From NCBI GenBank assembly GCA_000403315.2, contig KE159641.1, positions 2,501 to 66,500 on the forward strand: a stretch of 64,000 bases of DNA, in the 5' to 3' direction. Position 1 is the stretch's first letter. Each line of letters starts with the position of its first letter. Below, one piece after another: positions 15,787 through 25,561 of this stretch. The position numbers and the translations under genes are program-made. Source of the DNA: Lachnospiraceae bacterium A2. GTDB lineage: Bacteria; Bacillota; Clostridia; Lachnospirales; Lachnospiraceae. The notes beneath the pieces were generated by a model, which had not been told where the DNA came from, ran no database searches, and saw only the letters and a program-made list of their open reading frames with translations.

Positions 15787-16455
15787 TTATACATGGAACC
15801 TGCGCTTCAGTTCCGCCTTTGCCTTCCGGTCGCCGAAAATCAGCGTGCCCAGGAACATGCACAGGGAACCAGCCAGCGCCGTAAACGCCAAAAATGGCTT
15901 TGTAAGGATCCCAAAGTACCACAGCAGGATACATGCAATGGACGCCACCACTGTCAATATCTGCATCAAAAGGTAGCTTTGCCAATTGGATGCATTTACA
16001 ATCATCAGGGTGCCTATGGTACCGTCCAGCAAAAGGATTGCCCCCGGCAGCACATAATTGACAGACCAGCCCCGGTAGCCAATAATATAGTCAGCCGCAA
16101 TCACAAGGAGCACCGCCCCCACGACCTGCACCACGATTACCGCCTGGTATCCCTTGTTTTTCTGCAAGGAGTATTTCAGCGTCAGGTAAAAATATAAAAT
16201 GCAGATGCCGGTAATGGCAGACCACCAAATCCCATGGAAATACAAATAATTGACGGCAACCAGGGCCGTTTCCGACACGATTGCCAAAAAGCTGTACAGG
16301 CGCACAATAAAGCTCAGCTTGCGTACCACGGCCTTCACATCGGGGTAGGCGTCCCACTCCTGCACCGGGCCTGAGATTTCCAGCACGCTACTGCACAATG
16401 GGCAGACTGCAGTATTGTCCAAAATTTCCACTTTACAGTTCCTACATTCTTTCAT
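15787..16455 (-). CDS. Zinc-ribbon membrane protein (DUF6320-like)
   Basis: The 222-residue protein starts with a zinc ribbon (CRNCKVEILDNTAVCPLC) and continues with about six membrane helices. I recognise it as the type labelled DUF6320; no reaction is known. Its start codon overlaps the stop of the acyltransferase gene by 4 bases, so the two are translationally coupled and probably work together. A C-terminal basic stretch (DRKAKAELKRRF) ends the protein inside the cell. Confidence 0.82.
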   Translation of the reverse strand: MKECRNCKVEILDNTAVCPLCSSVLEISGPVQEWDAYPDVKAVVRKLSFIVRLYSFLAIVSETALVAVNYLYFHGIWWSAITGICILYFYLTLKYSLQKNKGYQAVIVVQVVGAVLLVIAADYIIGYRGWSVNYVLPGAILLLDGTIGTLMIVNASNWQSYLLMQILTVVASIACILLWYFGILTKPFLAFTALAGSLCMFLGTLIFGDRKAKAELKRRFHV

Positions 16456-17840
16456 TCATCATAAACCCCATTCGTTTCTATTTTCACTGGGATCCCATCC
16501 GCGGAAAGCCGCCGGAAAAACCCACGCTGCACGGACACATCTGCAAGGCTGCTGGTGATGGTAAAGACCAATGTGTCCCGGTAGGAACAGACCGTCCCCT
16601 TAATGCTCTGCCCCTCGGACATGGAGAGGAAGGCATGGAACCCCTTGATATAACCCTGATATTCCTCCCGCACCTGGATATTCCCGATATTTGTCACCGT
16701 TGTCGTATTTGCCAGCGCGCTGCTGCGGTACACATGGCGTATGGCAAGGTTTTTGATAAACAACGGGACTGCCCGCAGGATGAAATTTTTTTCATTGGAT
16801 ACGTTATAGGCAAACAGGTTCTCCAAATGCTCCCGGTTAATCTGGCTGCGCAGGCTTTCCGCCACAATCTGCACTACCTCCCCAAATTCATAGCTTTCCC
16901 TGGTGGGGCGGAACACGGCGGACACAATCACAAAAAAATTCTTCATGGTAATGGAGTCAAAATAAGGCCGCAGGTTTACCGGGACGCAGGAGCTGATGGG
17001 GCGTTTGCTGGGCATCCCATGAAGGCACTCCTGATGGATGCTCCACAAAAAAGCTGCCACCAAGTATTCATTGATGGAAACCCCATATTGGCCGCAGGCC
17101 TTTTTCAGCTCCTTGATGGGCATTAAGCCATGCATAACCCCAAGCTGCAGCGGCTTTAGCTTCTCCCCCTTTATCAGGAAGGCGCGCTCAGTTTTGTAGC
17201 CTTTTTTGTGGCTCTTTTTGTAATTTTTCAGGTAACTGTCTTCCCGGTTTAAGGAAGTGTCACTGCACAGCCCATCCCCCATTTTTTCCTGCAGCTCTGG
17301 ATGGGCAAGGCGCAGGTACTGGTATGTCAGTTCTTTTAAAAAAGTAATCCCGCCCATGCCGTCTGTCAGCACATGGAATACCTCCAGATTAATCCGGTTC
17401 CTGTAATAATTGACCCGGAACAGGTAATTCCGGTTGCGGTTGGGGGAAATAAACTGGCAGGGGTAGCGGTATTCCTCCCTGACTACCGGGGCGGGCTTCT
17501 GGTTTGTTTCAAAATAATACCAGAAGACCCCGTAACGGATGCGCACGTTAAACACGTCAAACCAGGGGAGCACCCGCTCCAGCGCTTCCTGCAGCAGCCC
17601 CTGGTCCACTTCTTCATCCAGGAGAACGGAAATCCGGTATACGTTGCTCATGCTCTCCCCGGCAATAACAGGGAACAGATGGGCAGTATTGTCCAGCTTA
17701 TCCCATTTGATTTCCCGTTCCTTCCGTCCCCTTGCCCGCCTGGGCCTTTCCGCCCCCCTGCCCCCGGATGGCGCAGAGGTTCGGTTGCTTTCTTCCGTTC
17801 TTTTCCCTGTTCCCTGGGGGTTACTCTTTCTTTCTGCCAT
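16452..17840 (-). CDS. Condensation/alcohol acyltransferase-like protein
   Basis: The 462-residue protein has the acyltransferase motif HxxxDG in HVLTDGMGG near residue 155, as in condensation domains, PapA-type and alcohol acetyltransferases, and the typical later segment around RPISSCVPVNLRPYF. It should transfer an acyl group from CoA or a carrier to an alcohol or amine. The N-terminal 45 residues are basic and Ser/Arg-rich. It leads the group followed by the DUF6320-like membrane protein (4-bp overlap) and an esterase. Substrates cannot be read from the sequence. Confidence 0.82.
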   Translation of the reverse strand: MAERKSNPQGTGKRTEESNRTSAPSGGRGAERPRRARGRKEREIKWDKLDNTAHLFPVIAGESMSNVYRISVLLDEEVDQGLLQEALERVLPWFDVFNVRIRYGVFWYYFETNQKPAPVVREEYRYPCQFISPNRNRNYLFRVNYYRNRINLEVFHVLTDGMGGITFLKELTYQYLRLAHPELQEKMGDGLCSDTSLNREDSYLKNYKKSHKKGYKTERAFLIKGEKLKPLQLGVMHGLMPIKELKKACGQYGVSINEYLVAAFLWSIHQECLHGMPSKRPISSCVPVNLRPYFDSITMKNFFVIVSAVFRPTRESYEFGEVVQIVAESLRSQINREHLENLFAYNVSNEKNFILRAVPLFIKNLAIRHVYRSSALANTTTVTNIGNIQVREEYQGYIKGFHAFLSMSEGQSIKGTVCSYRDTLVFTITSSLADVSVQRGFFRRLSADGIPVKIETNGVYDE

Positions 17841-17867
17841 TTGATCCTAAACTCCTGCTCTGCTGCC

Positions 17868-20708
17868 TTAAGCCAGCCATTTCGCAAGCACTTTCGCAAG
17901 GTGCTTAATGTCGATTGGTTTTGCCACATGGTCGTTCATCCCCGTATGTATCGCCTTCTGTACATCCTCAGAAAAGGCGTTGGCCGTCATGGCCACAATA
18001 GGGATGCTGGCGGAATCTTCCCGCCCGCTGCTGCGGATTGCCTTTGCCGCCGTATAGCCGTCCATGACAGGCATCTGGATATCCATGAAAATAATGTCAA
18101 AATAACCGGGCTCCCTGCCCTGGTACGATTCCACGGCCTCTTTCCCGTTACATGCGCATACGGCATCCAGCTCAAACATTTTGAGGATTTCTATTGCAAT
18201 TTCTACATTCAGCTCATTGTCCTCTACCAGCAATGCGCGTTTCCCTGGGAATACGGAAGGTTCCTTCCCCTCCTCCTGCGCTTCTAACGGGCCCTGGCCT
18301 GTGCCCTCCTGCAGCGACAGGAACAAGGTAATGGTAAATTTCGAGCCTTTATCCAACTGGCTCTCCACCTCAATGTCCCCTTGCATAAGCTGGACTAAAT
18401 TACGGGTAATAGGCATCCCAAGGCCTGTGCCCTCCATGCTCTCCACACGGGGGTCCTGGGAACGCTCAAAGGGCTCAAACAGCTTCTGCTGGAATTCCTC
18501 CGACATGCCAAACCCATTATCTTCAATGGTAAACCGGTAATACCCGTAATTGTGGTGCAGGGAAGGCAGTTCCTCCACCTGGAAGGACACCTTCCCGCCC
18601 CTCTGGGTGTACTTTACCGCATTCCCAAGGATATTATGGAATACTTTCCTCAGGCTTAACCCATCCCCGATCACTTTCCGGTGCTGGACGCCTGACAGCT
18701 TAAAGATAAGCTGCTGGTTCTTTTCAAAAGCCTTCGGCTGCAGAACCTCCGCCACTTCCCCGGCAAGGTCCACCAAGTCAAACTCCTCCATGGCAAGGTC
18801 CATTTTCCCGCTTTCAATCCGGCTCATGTCCAGCACCTCATTGACCAGGCTTGTCAAATGGTTGCTGGCTATTGTGATCTTGCTTAAGCAGTCTTCCACC
18901 CGCTCCCTGTCCCCCATATTGGCTTTTGCAATGGAAGCCATCCCCACAATGGCATTCATGGGGGTACGGATGTCATGGCTCATTTTGCTTAAGAAATCGC
19001 TTTTTGCCCGGTTGGCCTGCTCCGCGGACTCAAAAGCCCGCTCCAATTCTTCCTTATTCTTGGCTTCTGAACGGACCTGGTGCTCAATGTCCCGGATGCA
19101 GACAAACAGCTTGGTATGCTCCTCATTGAAATAGCGGATGGTGCACTGCTTATGCCGCTTCCCAAATTCCTCCCCGCTCCTGAAATAGTAGCGCACAGAA
19201 TCCTCGGTCTGGCCTAAGCTGCCCAATATGGACTCCAGGGTAAGCTCCTTCCGGTAACGCTCCTTATCTTCCTCAAACAGGAATAAATCAATAAAGCGCA
19301 TTTTCACTTCCTCAAAAGTCCCCTGGCTAATGAGGCGTTTAGGGTTAATATGCCTTGCAACCTTCACGTCCGTTTCGCCGGTTTCCACATTGATAATTCC
19401 GATGCCGTCATATTCCGTGTCCACCGTAAATTTGTAAATGGACTGATAACGCTCGTTGTCCCGTTCCATTTCCCGCTGCTTTGTCAGGTCCTCAATAATC
19501 CCTACCGCAAATACAGTATTCCCCCATTCATCAAAATTCACGCTGGAAATACTGCATTTGCACCAAAATTTCCCCCGTTTTGCGCCGTAGTAAAAGCAGC
19601 CGTTCTTCCCACCCTTTTGGATATACTCGTGGACGTTGCAAAACATGCCGTAGTATTCCATGTCTACCAGGTCCCTTGCAAAGTCATGCTCCACATCCCA
19701 GTATTCCTCCTTGCAGCCATAGTAGCAGGCTGTTTTTTCCGGCAGGACGACCCGGCCTTCCTTGGGGTAGTAAAAATATTCCAGGATATTTGTGTTTTTC
19801 AGGGACATCCGCAGGATTTCCATATTCCCATTATAACGGTTCTTTAAGTATTCCTGGTACTCTTTTTCCTGCCGCTTGATTTCGTCAATGTCCTGTATGG
19901 CAATCAGTGCCATCCGGTTCTTGGAAAGCTTCGGCATAAAGTAGCAGACAATGCTGACCCAATGGTATTCCCCCCGGATGTTCCGGCGGTACTCCCAGAT
20001 AATCTTTTCCTTCCCCTGCTCCATCTGGGATTCCAGCCCTTCTATGGTGATTTCCCTGCGCATCTCCTCCTGTTCCTCTGGGTGGTAGAAGCGCACCATG
20101 TCCTTAAGGGCCTTTTCATACTGCCGCTCCCCCCTGCCCCCGGTATCCTGGCTTTCCGGGGAGTTTTCTGCAAATATTGCCCCAAGCTCCGGCGTCAGGT
20201 GGATGGGGTATACTTTTCCGGTATCAATTTCCAATATCATAACAGCGAGGTATAAGTCTTTCAGGGAAAGGAGCATGGTTTCCTGAAAGCCCCGCAGCTT
20301 TTCCGTTTCTTTCTGCAAGGAAACAATCTCTGAAACATCCTGATGGTAGCCATGGAACCGAAGCCCCTGCGTGTAATCCATATCCCTGGTCCCGCCGCAG
20401 CGCACATAAATTTTCCCTTTCTTTGGATGGTACCAGGGGTAGCTGATTTCCCCATGCTGCCCTGCAGCCATGGTCTGCACCGCCCCTTCTACCAGCCCAA
20501 GGGACTCTTTCTCAATGCGGCTGTGCCAATGCCTGTAACATTCTTCCGGCGTTGGGATCCCCTCTAGCCCCAGCAATTCCAGCATGGGCCGGTTCGCATA
20601 CATGCGCTCCGGCTTCCCCTCATCCATTTCAATATGCCACAGCCCAATTTTGGCGTCGTAGAGAATTGGACCCATTTTTACATTTTCATCAAACATTCCA
20701 TTTTCCAT
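17868..20708 (-). CDS. Hybrid sensor histidine kinase with PAS domains and receiver
   Basis: The 946-residue protein has several PAS-like domains (about 1-560) without clear membrane helices, so it probably senses in the cytoplasm. The HisKA motif FLSKMSHDIRTPMNAI lies near residue 575, with HATPase boxes NILGNAVKYT and GTGLGMPIT. A C-terminal receiver holds the phosphorylated Asp in IIFMDIQMPVMDGY near residue 870. No DNA-binding output domain is present, so a partner must exist elsewhere. It starts 30 bases after the GH31 glucosidase stop, suggesting cotranscription. Confidence 0.93.
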   Translation of the reverse strand: MENGMFDENVKMGPILYDAKIGLWHIEMDEGKPERMYANRPMLELLGLEGIPTPEECYRHWHSRIEKESLGLVEGAVQTMAAGQHGEISYPWYHPKKGKIYVRCGGTRDMDYTQGLRFHGYHQDVSEIVSLQKETEKLRGFQETMLLSLKDLYLAVMILEIDTGKVYPIHLTPELGAIFAENSPESQDTGGRGERQYEKALKDMVRFYHPEEQEEMRREITIEGLESQMEQGKEKIIWEYRRNIRGEYHWVSIVCYFMPKLSKNRMALIAIQDIDEIKRQEKEYQEYLKNRYNGNMEILRMSLKNTNILEYFYYPKEGRVVLPEKTACYYGCKEEYWDVEHDFARDLVDMEYYGMFCNVHEYIQKGGKNGCFYYGAKRGKFWCKCSISSVNFDEWGNTVFAVGIIEDLTKQREMERDNERYQSIYKFTVDTEYDGIGIINVETGETDVKVARHINPKRLISQGTFEEVKMRFIDLFLFEEDKERYRKELTLESILGSLGQTEDSVRYYFRSGEEFGKRHKQCTIRYFNEEHTKLFVCIRDIEHQVRSEAKNKEELERAFESAEQANRAKSDFLSKMSHDIRTPMNAIVGMASIAKANMGDRERVEDCLSKITIASNHLTSLVNEVLDMSRIESGKMDLAMEEFDLVDLAGEVAEVLQPKAFEKNQQLIFKLSGVQHRKVIGDGLSLRKVFHNILGNAVKYTQRGGKVSFQVEELPSLHHNYGYYRFTIEDNGFGMSEEFQQKLFEPFERSQDPRVESMEGTGLGMPITRNLVQLMQGDIEVESQLDKGSKFTITLFLSLQEGTGQGPLEAQEEGKEPSVFPGKRALLVEDNELNVEIAIEILKMFELDAVCACNGKEAVESYQGREPGYFDIIFMDIQMPVMDGYTAAKAIRSSGREDSASIPIVAMTANAFSEDVQKAIHTGMNDHVAKPIDIKHLAKVLAKWLA

Positions 20709-20738
20709 ATATTTTCCTCATACCGATTCTGCCGCGTT

Positions 20739-22787
20739 TTATTCCACGCGCAGTATTTTTCTATGGGCTGGATTCCCATAATCCTTCCCATACCCATCGT
20801 CCTGGTATAATTCATATTCTGCAGCCCCATCGGCAAAATGCAAAAGCTTAAGCTCCCTGCCCTGCAGTTCCTCCATATACTGCCCTGGTTCTGTATACGG
20901 CACAATTTTTCCGGGCCGGATGAAAAATACGACCTCGTCCAATGGGATTTCTATGTAATAATGGCCTTGCTCCAGCACTTCGGTTTCTATCTGCCCCATG
21001 CCCTTAAGCCGCACCAGCTTCATAGGCTCCGGCAGGTATACATACCGCCCGTTGGCATTCTGGGTATAGACTGGCGCAATCATAATGCTTTCCCCAAGGA
21101 GGAGCTGGTCCTCCACTTCCCTGGCATGGCTATCCTCCGTATAGACAAAGGCCAGCGGAAGGAACAGCATCTTATCCTCCAGCGCAGCCTTCATAAATTC
21201 GCTGTAAAGGTAAGGCATCAGGCCATAGCGTATGCCTATCAGGCTGCGGAAGGTTTCCGTCTTGGTAAACCGGTAGCACTCCTGGTCCCTGGTGCCCAGC
21301 GCGGAGTGGTTGCGCATCAGTGGCGTAAAAATCCCAAGGGCCATCCAGCGCAGCAGCAAATCCTCTGTCACGTCTGCCCCGAAGCCCCCTAAATCTGCCC
21401 CGGTATACAAAAACCCGCACATATTCAAGGAAGGGAGCATCTTAAGGTTCAGCAGCAGGTGGGACCACCAGGACTTGTTGTCCCCCATCCAAATGCCGCC
21501 GTAACGGTGCATCCCAATATAAGACGACCGGGAAAACATCAGGATCCGCTTTTCCGGTGCAAGCTCCTCAAAGGCCTCCCCGGCTGCCCTTGTCATTCCG
21601 TACCCATACAGGTTGTGGACCTTGTCATGGCGCACCGTTTCTCCGTCCACTGTATGGTAAAAGCTCTTGTAATCCTCCGGATTATTGGCAAGCCCGCTGA
21701 CTAAATCCTTAAATGCAAATACTTCCCACATGTCCATATTGTCATTTTTGATGGCCTTGATTTCCTTCATTACTTTATTCAGGTTTTTTTCCGAATAGAA
21801 GATGGCAGGCTCGTTCATATCGTTCCAGAACCCTTCAATTCCCTGGTCCAGAAGGAATTTGTACTTGCTGCCGAACCATTTCCTTGCCTCTCGGTCCAGC
21901 ACATCCGGGAAATGGACTTTTCCCGGCCATACGGCCCCTACAAATTCCTTCCCTTCCCCATCCTTGCAGAAATACCCTTTTTCAAGGCCTTCCTCGTATA
22001 CCTCATAGCCTTCCTCTATCTTGATCCCTGCGTCAATAATGGGCACCAGATGGATATGCTCTTTTTCCATCTCCTCCACGAACCTTGGGAAATCCGGGAA
22101 CCGGGCCCCATCTATGGTAAAATCTTTAAACCGCTCCATATAATCAATGTCCATATACACGCTGTCCAAGGGGATTTGCTGTTCCCGGTAGCCCCTGACA
22201 ACGGCGCGGATATCCTCTGCGCTCTGGTAGCCCCAGCGGCTCTGGCCAAACCCAAAGGCCCACTTGGGGGGAATATAGCTTCTCCCCACCAGCTTACGGA
22301 AGGCCGTAACAATCCCAAGGATGCTGTCCCCCTCCAGCAGGTAAAGGTCCATGTTCCAGTCCTCCGGCGTAATGCGCAGCTCATCCAGTTTTGTATATCC
22401 AATATCGAAAGAAAGTTTTCCGGGATAATCCAAAAATACGCCAAATGTATGCTCCCCGTCTACCACAAAAAAATTATGGGCGCCGTACAGGGCGCGTTTG
22501 TCCTCCGTATGGTTGGGGTCGTCGGTGCAGTTGCTCTCATAGAGCCAGCCCCGCTTATTAATCCCCCTGACTTGCTCCCCTAACCCATAAACCCTGTCCT
22601 CCGGGCCCATCTGGAAGCACAGGTAATCCATCTGCACCATTGTTTCCTGGGAGTTCCCGTCTGCCTTCAGCGCAATGCCCTGCACCCGGGTAAAATAAGG
22701 GAAATCTCCTTTTTCTTTTGGTATTTCCTGTACTGCTGCTTCTGTGCGGATTGGTTTTCCAATTGAAAATCTGCGTATTCTCCTCAT
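20739..22787 (-). CDS. GH31 alpha-glucosidase/alpha-xylosidase
   Basis: The 682-residue intracellular enzyme, without a signal peptide, should release terminal alpha-linked sugar from oligosaccharides. GH31 motifs are clear: KWAFGFGQSRWGY, DIDYMERFKDF, the nucleophile Asp in GFWNDMNEP, and TGADLGGFG. Alpha-glucosidase is favoured; alpha-xylosidase specificity is possible. AAAAGGAG precedes the ATG. A cloverleaf element (copy 2) lies 55 bases upstream. The hybrid kinase follows at once, perhaps forming a carbohydrate-sensing pair. Confidence 0.93.
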   Translation of the reverse strand: MRRIRRFSIGKPIRTEAAVQEIPKEKGDFPYFTRVQGIALKADGNSQETMVQMDYLCFQMGPEDRVYGLGEQVRGINKRGWLYESNCTDDPNHTEDKRALYGAHNFFVVDGEHTFGVFLDYPGKLSFDIGYTKLDELRITPEDWNMDLYLLEGDSILGIVTAFRKLVGRSYIPPKWAFGFGQSRWGYQSAEDIRAVVRGYREQQIPLDSVYMDIDYMERFKDFTIDGARFPDFPRFVEEMEKEHIHLVPIIDAGIKIEEGYEVYEEGLEKGYFCKDGEGKEFVGAVWPGKVHFPDVLDREARKWFGSKYKFLLDQGIEGFWNDMNEPAIFYSEKNLNKVMKEIKAIKNDNMDMWEVFAFKDLVSGLANNPEDYKSFYHTVDGETVRHDKVHNLYGYGMTRAAGEAFEELAPEKRILMFSRSSYIGMHRYGGIWMGDNKSWWSHLLLNLKMLPSLNMCGFLYTGADLGGFGADVTEDLLLRWMALGIFTPLMRNHSALGTRDQECYRFTKTETFRSLIGIRYGLMPYLYSEFMKAALEDKMLFLPLAFVYTEDSHAREVEDQLLLGESIMIAPVYTQNANGRYVYLPEPMKLVRLKGMGQIETEVLEQGHYYIEIPLDEVVFFIRPGKIVPYTEPGQYMEELQGRELKLLHFADGAAEYELYQDDGYGKDYGNPAHRKILRVE

Positions 22788-22841
22788 ACTTCATACTCCT
22801 TTTTTTGTGAACTGGTTGTATCTGGGATTTTTTTATTTTAA

Positions 22842-22962
22842 GATTAGGGTGCCAAAAGGGTGCGACGCACCCGCTCTATACCATATATTGATGTGCAAAT
22901 TGATTTGCAATAACAATATATGGTATGAGCGTAGCACCAAAGGTGCTTTTGGCACCCTAATC
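22842..22962. repeat. GATTAGGG cloverleaf element, copy 2
   Basis: The best-preserved copy: GATTAGGGTGCCAAAAG and CTTTTGGCACCCTAATC pair perfectly over 17 bp. Inner hairpins are GGGTGC/GCACCC, a long arm (CGCTC and AUACCAUAUAUUG paired to its complement with one bulged base, capped by GCAAAT/ATTTGC) and AGCACC/GGTGCT. The direct repeat TATTTTAA occurs on both sides (22834-22841, 22963-22970), consistent with an 8-bp target duplication. It lies upstream of the glucosidase gene and downstream of lysC. Confidence 0.92.
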
Positions 22963-23014
22963 TATTTTAACATATTCTGTGGGAAATTTCTCCTGTCATT
23001 TGACATTTTTTTGC

Positions 23015-24334
23015 CTAAATCTGCGTTACCACAAAGATATCGTAAATTGCCCGGATTGCTTCCTCAAAATCACTGTTCTGCACCCCTATGATAATGTTTA
23101 GTTCACTGGATCCCTGGTCTATCATCTTCACATTTACGTTCGCATGGGCAAGGGCAGAAAATATCCTCCCTGCCGTCCCCCGGGTGGATCTCATGCCCCG
23201 GCCTACCACTGCAATCAGGGCCAGGTTCCCTTCCAGGTCAATGCTGTCAGGCTTGGCCTTGCGGTGGAGGGCAGACAGCACCTGCTGCTCTTTCCCCTCA
23301 AACTCCTCTTGGTGCACGAACACCGTCATCGTGTCAATCCCGGAAGGCACATGCTCAAAAGAAATCCCGTGTTCTTCAAAAGCAGCAAGCACCTTGCGGC
23401 CAAACCCGACTTCCGCGTTCATCATGTCTTTGTCAATATTAACTGCCACAAAGCCCTTCTTCCCTGCAATCCCCGTAATGGTATAATCCGGCTGGCGGCA
23501 GGTACTCTCCACAATCAAAGTCCCCTCGTCCTCCGGGGCGTTGGTATTGCGGATGTTAATAGGGATCCCCTCCTTGCGCACAGGGAACACAGCGTCCTCA
23601 TGGAGGACCGTAGCGCCCATGTAAGACAGCTCCCGCAGCTCCCGGTAGGTAATCACCTTAATTACTTCCGGCTTGTGGATAATCCTGGGATCCGCTACAA
23701 GGAACCCTGATACATCCGTCCAGTTCTCGTAGAGGTCTGCCCGCACGGCCTTTGCCACAATGGAGCCGGTAATGTCGGACCCCCCTCTGGAAAAGGTCTT
23801 TACCATGCCGTCCTCCCTGGCTCCGTAAAAACCGGGGATCACCGCATATTCACAGCCCTTTAGGCGTTCTGAAAGGATTCTGTCCGTGGTGTCCGCGTCA
23901 AATTCCCCCTGGCTGTCAAACCGGATCACTTCCGCCGCGTCCACAAATGGAAAGCCCAGATAATTCGCCATAATAATGCCGTTTAAGTATTCCCCCCGGG
24001 AAGCTGCGTAGTCCGCCCCCGCCTTATTCTGGAAATTCCCTGCAATGGTTTCAAATTCCTTGTTCAGGGAAAAATTCAGGTTCAGCCCGTTGATAATAGA
24101 GTCGTACCGTTCCCGGATTTTTTTCAGGAGCGGCTTAAAGTCCTCCCCTGCTTCCGCTAAGGCATAGCACTGGTACAGCATGTCCGTTACCTTCGTATCC
24201 TTTGCATTGCGTTTCCCCGGCGCGCTGGGCACCACATAGCGGCGGTTCTGGTCCTCCTGTATAATCTTTGCAACCTTGGCGAACTGCCCTGCATTTGCAA
24301 GGGAGCTCCCACCAAATTTTACTACTTTTACCAT
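23015..24334 (-). CDS. lysC: Aspartate kinase
   Basis: The enzyme phosphorylates aspartate, the first step to lysine, threonine and methionine. The 439-residue protein has the N-terminal KFGGSSLAN, the catalytic GFYGAREDGMVKTFSRGGSD region, and two C-terminal ACT domains (from about residue 300) that usually bind lysine or threonine for feedback. The length fits the monofunctional clostridial type. AAGGAG lies 7 bases before the ATG. It stands alone; no lysine riboswitch was recognised in its short leader. Confidence 0.95.
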   Translation of the reverse strand: MVKVVKFGGSSLANAGQFAKVAKIIQEDQNRRYVVPSAPGKRNAKDTKVTDMLYQCYALAEAGEDFKPLLKKIRERYDSIINGLNLNFSLNKEFETIAGNFQNKAGADYAASRGEYLNGIIMANYLGFPFVDAAEVIRFDSQGEFDADTTDRILSERLKGCEYAVIPGFYGAREDGMVKTFSRGGSDITGSIVAKAVRADLYENWTDVSGFLVADPRIIHKPEVIKVITYRELRELSYMGATVLHEDAVFPVRKEGIPINIRNTNAPEDEGTLIVESTCRQPDYTITGIAGKKGFVAVNIDKDMMNAEVGFGRKVLAAFEEHGISFEHVPSGIDTMTVFVHQEEFEGKEQQVLSALHRKAKPDSIDLEGNLALIAVVGRGMRSTRGTAGRIFSALAHANVNVKMIDQGSSELNIIIGVQNSDFEEAIRAIYDIFVVTQI

Positions 24335-24385
24335 ATCCCTACTCCTTCGGATTTTCTTATTGTACCTGTATCTGAATCAGGGTGT

Positions 24386-24394
24386 ATTTTACCA
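24386..24394 (-). promoter_or_regulatory. Possible extended -10 promoter of lysC
   Basis: On the minus strand TGGTAAAAT gives a TAAAAT -10 box with the TG extension, about 52 bases before the lysC start. No good -35 box is seen at the right distance. Confidence 0.45.
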
Positions 24395-24440
24395 CAAAAA
24401 GGATGGTATGGGAACTGATTTTTCAAATTTTTATGAACAA

Positions 24441-24588
24441 AGAATCCTGCTTTGCAGGATTCTCCGCCTGCGGCGGGTCGCTTTGCGACAGATTTCATAC
24501 CCGCCGCAGTGCGATAAAAGCTTTGTTCTTCTATAGGAAAGATACTTTCACGCGTTAGCGTGACAGGGTCTTTCCTATAGAAGAACAA
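24441..24588. repeat. Three-hairpin TATAGGAAA element, copy A
   Basis: From left to right: hairpin AGAATCCTGC/GCAGGATTCT (24441-24463), a long stem CTGCGGCGGGT/ACCCGCCGCAG with an internal TCGC/GCGA hairpin, then a perfect 20-bp stem (24523-24542 with 24569-24588, TTCTATAGGAAAGA) capped by CACGC/GCGTG. The same order occurs at 54701-54849. It fills most of the 492-bp gap between lysC and the response regulator, which otherwise holds no gene I can see. Confidence 0.78.
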
Positions 24589-24826
24589 GCCGGATGCCCT
24601 GTAGGATTAAAAAAATTTCCAATTAAGGCAAATAACTAAGAAAACTATTTCAGAATTTACTTGAAATAGCCGAAAATATATGTTATTGTATTTTTTAGCA
24701 GGTACCTTCCAAATTTCACCGAAATATTCGACGGAATGGCAAATTTCCTGCATTTACAACAGCATAATTTACCATATAGATACAATCCTGTCATTCGCTT
24801 GGCAGTATTTTTTTGAGGAAAAATGT

Positions 24827-25561
24827 ATGAAAATCGCAATCTGTGACGACAGCATCAAGGACTTAGCAGCAATCGAAATCCTGTTGGGGAAATACCAGGA
24901 GCAATACCCCCAAGCAGATTTTGAAGTGGAAAAATATACAGACCCTGCCCAATTATCCCGCCAGATCCAGAAAGGGGCGCTAGCCGATATTTATATCCTG
25001 GATATCCTGATGTCCGGCACTACCGGCATTAGCCTTGGGAGCCAAATCAAAAACTCCGGCAGCGGCGCGGCAATCATTTACATTACTTCCTCCGACGACT
25101 TTGCCTTAGACGCTTACGGCCTCCACGCCGTAAGGTATCTGTTAAAGCCAATCAAAGAAGGAAATTTTTTTGAAGCGCTGGACTGCGCCCGTTCTTCCCA
25201 GGAACGGAAAAAAGGGCCGGTATACCTTGTCAAGACCAAACAAGGGCTGGTAAGCATCCCCTGCTCCAAAATAGAGTATATCGAAAACATTTCCCGCATG
25301 TTAAACGTCCACCTAACGGACGGCTCAGACATTACCAGCATATTTATCCGCAAGTCTTTTGATGATGAAATCAAGGCCTTGCTCCAGGAAGGCAACTTCA
25401 TGCAGGTCCATAAGTCATTCCTGATTAATTTAAATTATGTGAAAAGGCTGGAAGGCAGCAGCCTTACCATGGACAGCGGCGCAGCCATCCCCATCAGCAA
25501 AAAGAACACGGCAAACGTAAAGAGGCAATACCTTAATTTTATCTCTGAACAGTACAAATGA
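24827..25561 (+). CDS. LytTR-family response regulator (AgrA-like)
   Basis: The 244-residue protein has a receiver domain with acidic pocket CDDS, phosphorylated Asp in YILDILMSG (about D58) and LLKPI, followed by a LytTR DNA-binding domain (about 140-240, EYIENISRMLNVHL, MQVHKSFLINL). It should be activated by the histidine kinase encoded next. The ATG at 24827 follows GAGG; the longer frame has no suitable site. A candidate TTGAAA box lies at 24661. Its TGA stop includes the first two bases of a cloverleaf element. Confidence 0.92.
   Translation: MKIAICDDSIKDLAAIEILLGKYQEQYPQADFEVEKYTDPAQLSRQIQKGALADIYILDILMSGTTGISLGSQIKNSGSGAAIIYITSSDDFALDAYGLHAVRYLLKPIKEGNFFEALDCARSSQERKKGPVYLVKTKQGLVSIPCSKIEYIENISRMLNVHLTDGSDITSIFIRKSFDDEIKALLQEGNFMQVHKSFLINLNYVKRLEGSSLTMDSGAAIPISKKNTANVKRQYLNFISEQYK

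Noticed and set aside
24441..24588. CRISPR array or integron site
   Set aside because: The repeats are hairpin arms within one unit, not regularly spaced direct repeats with unique spacers, and there are no cas or integrase genes.
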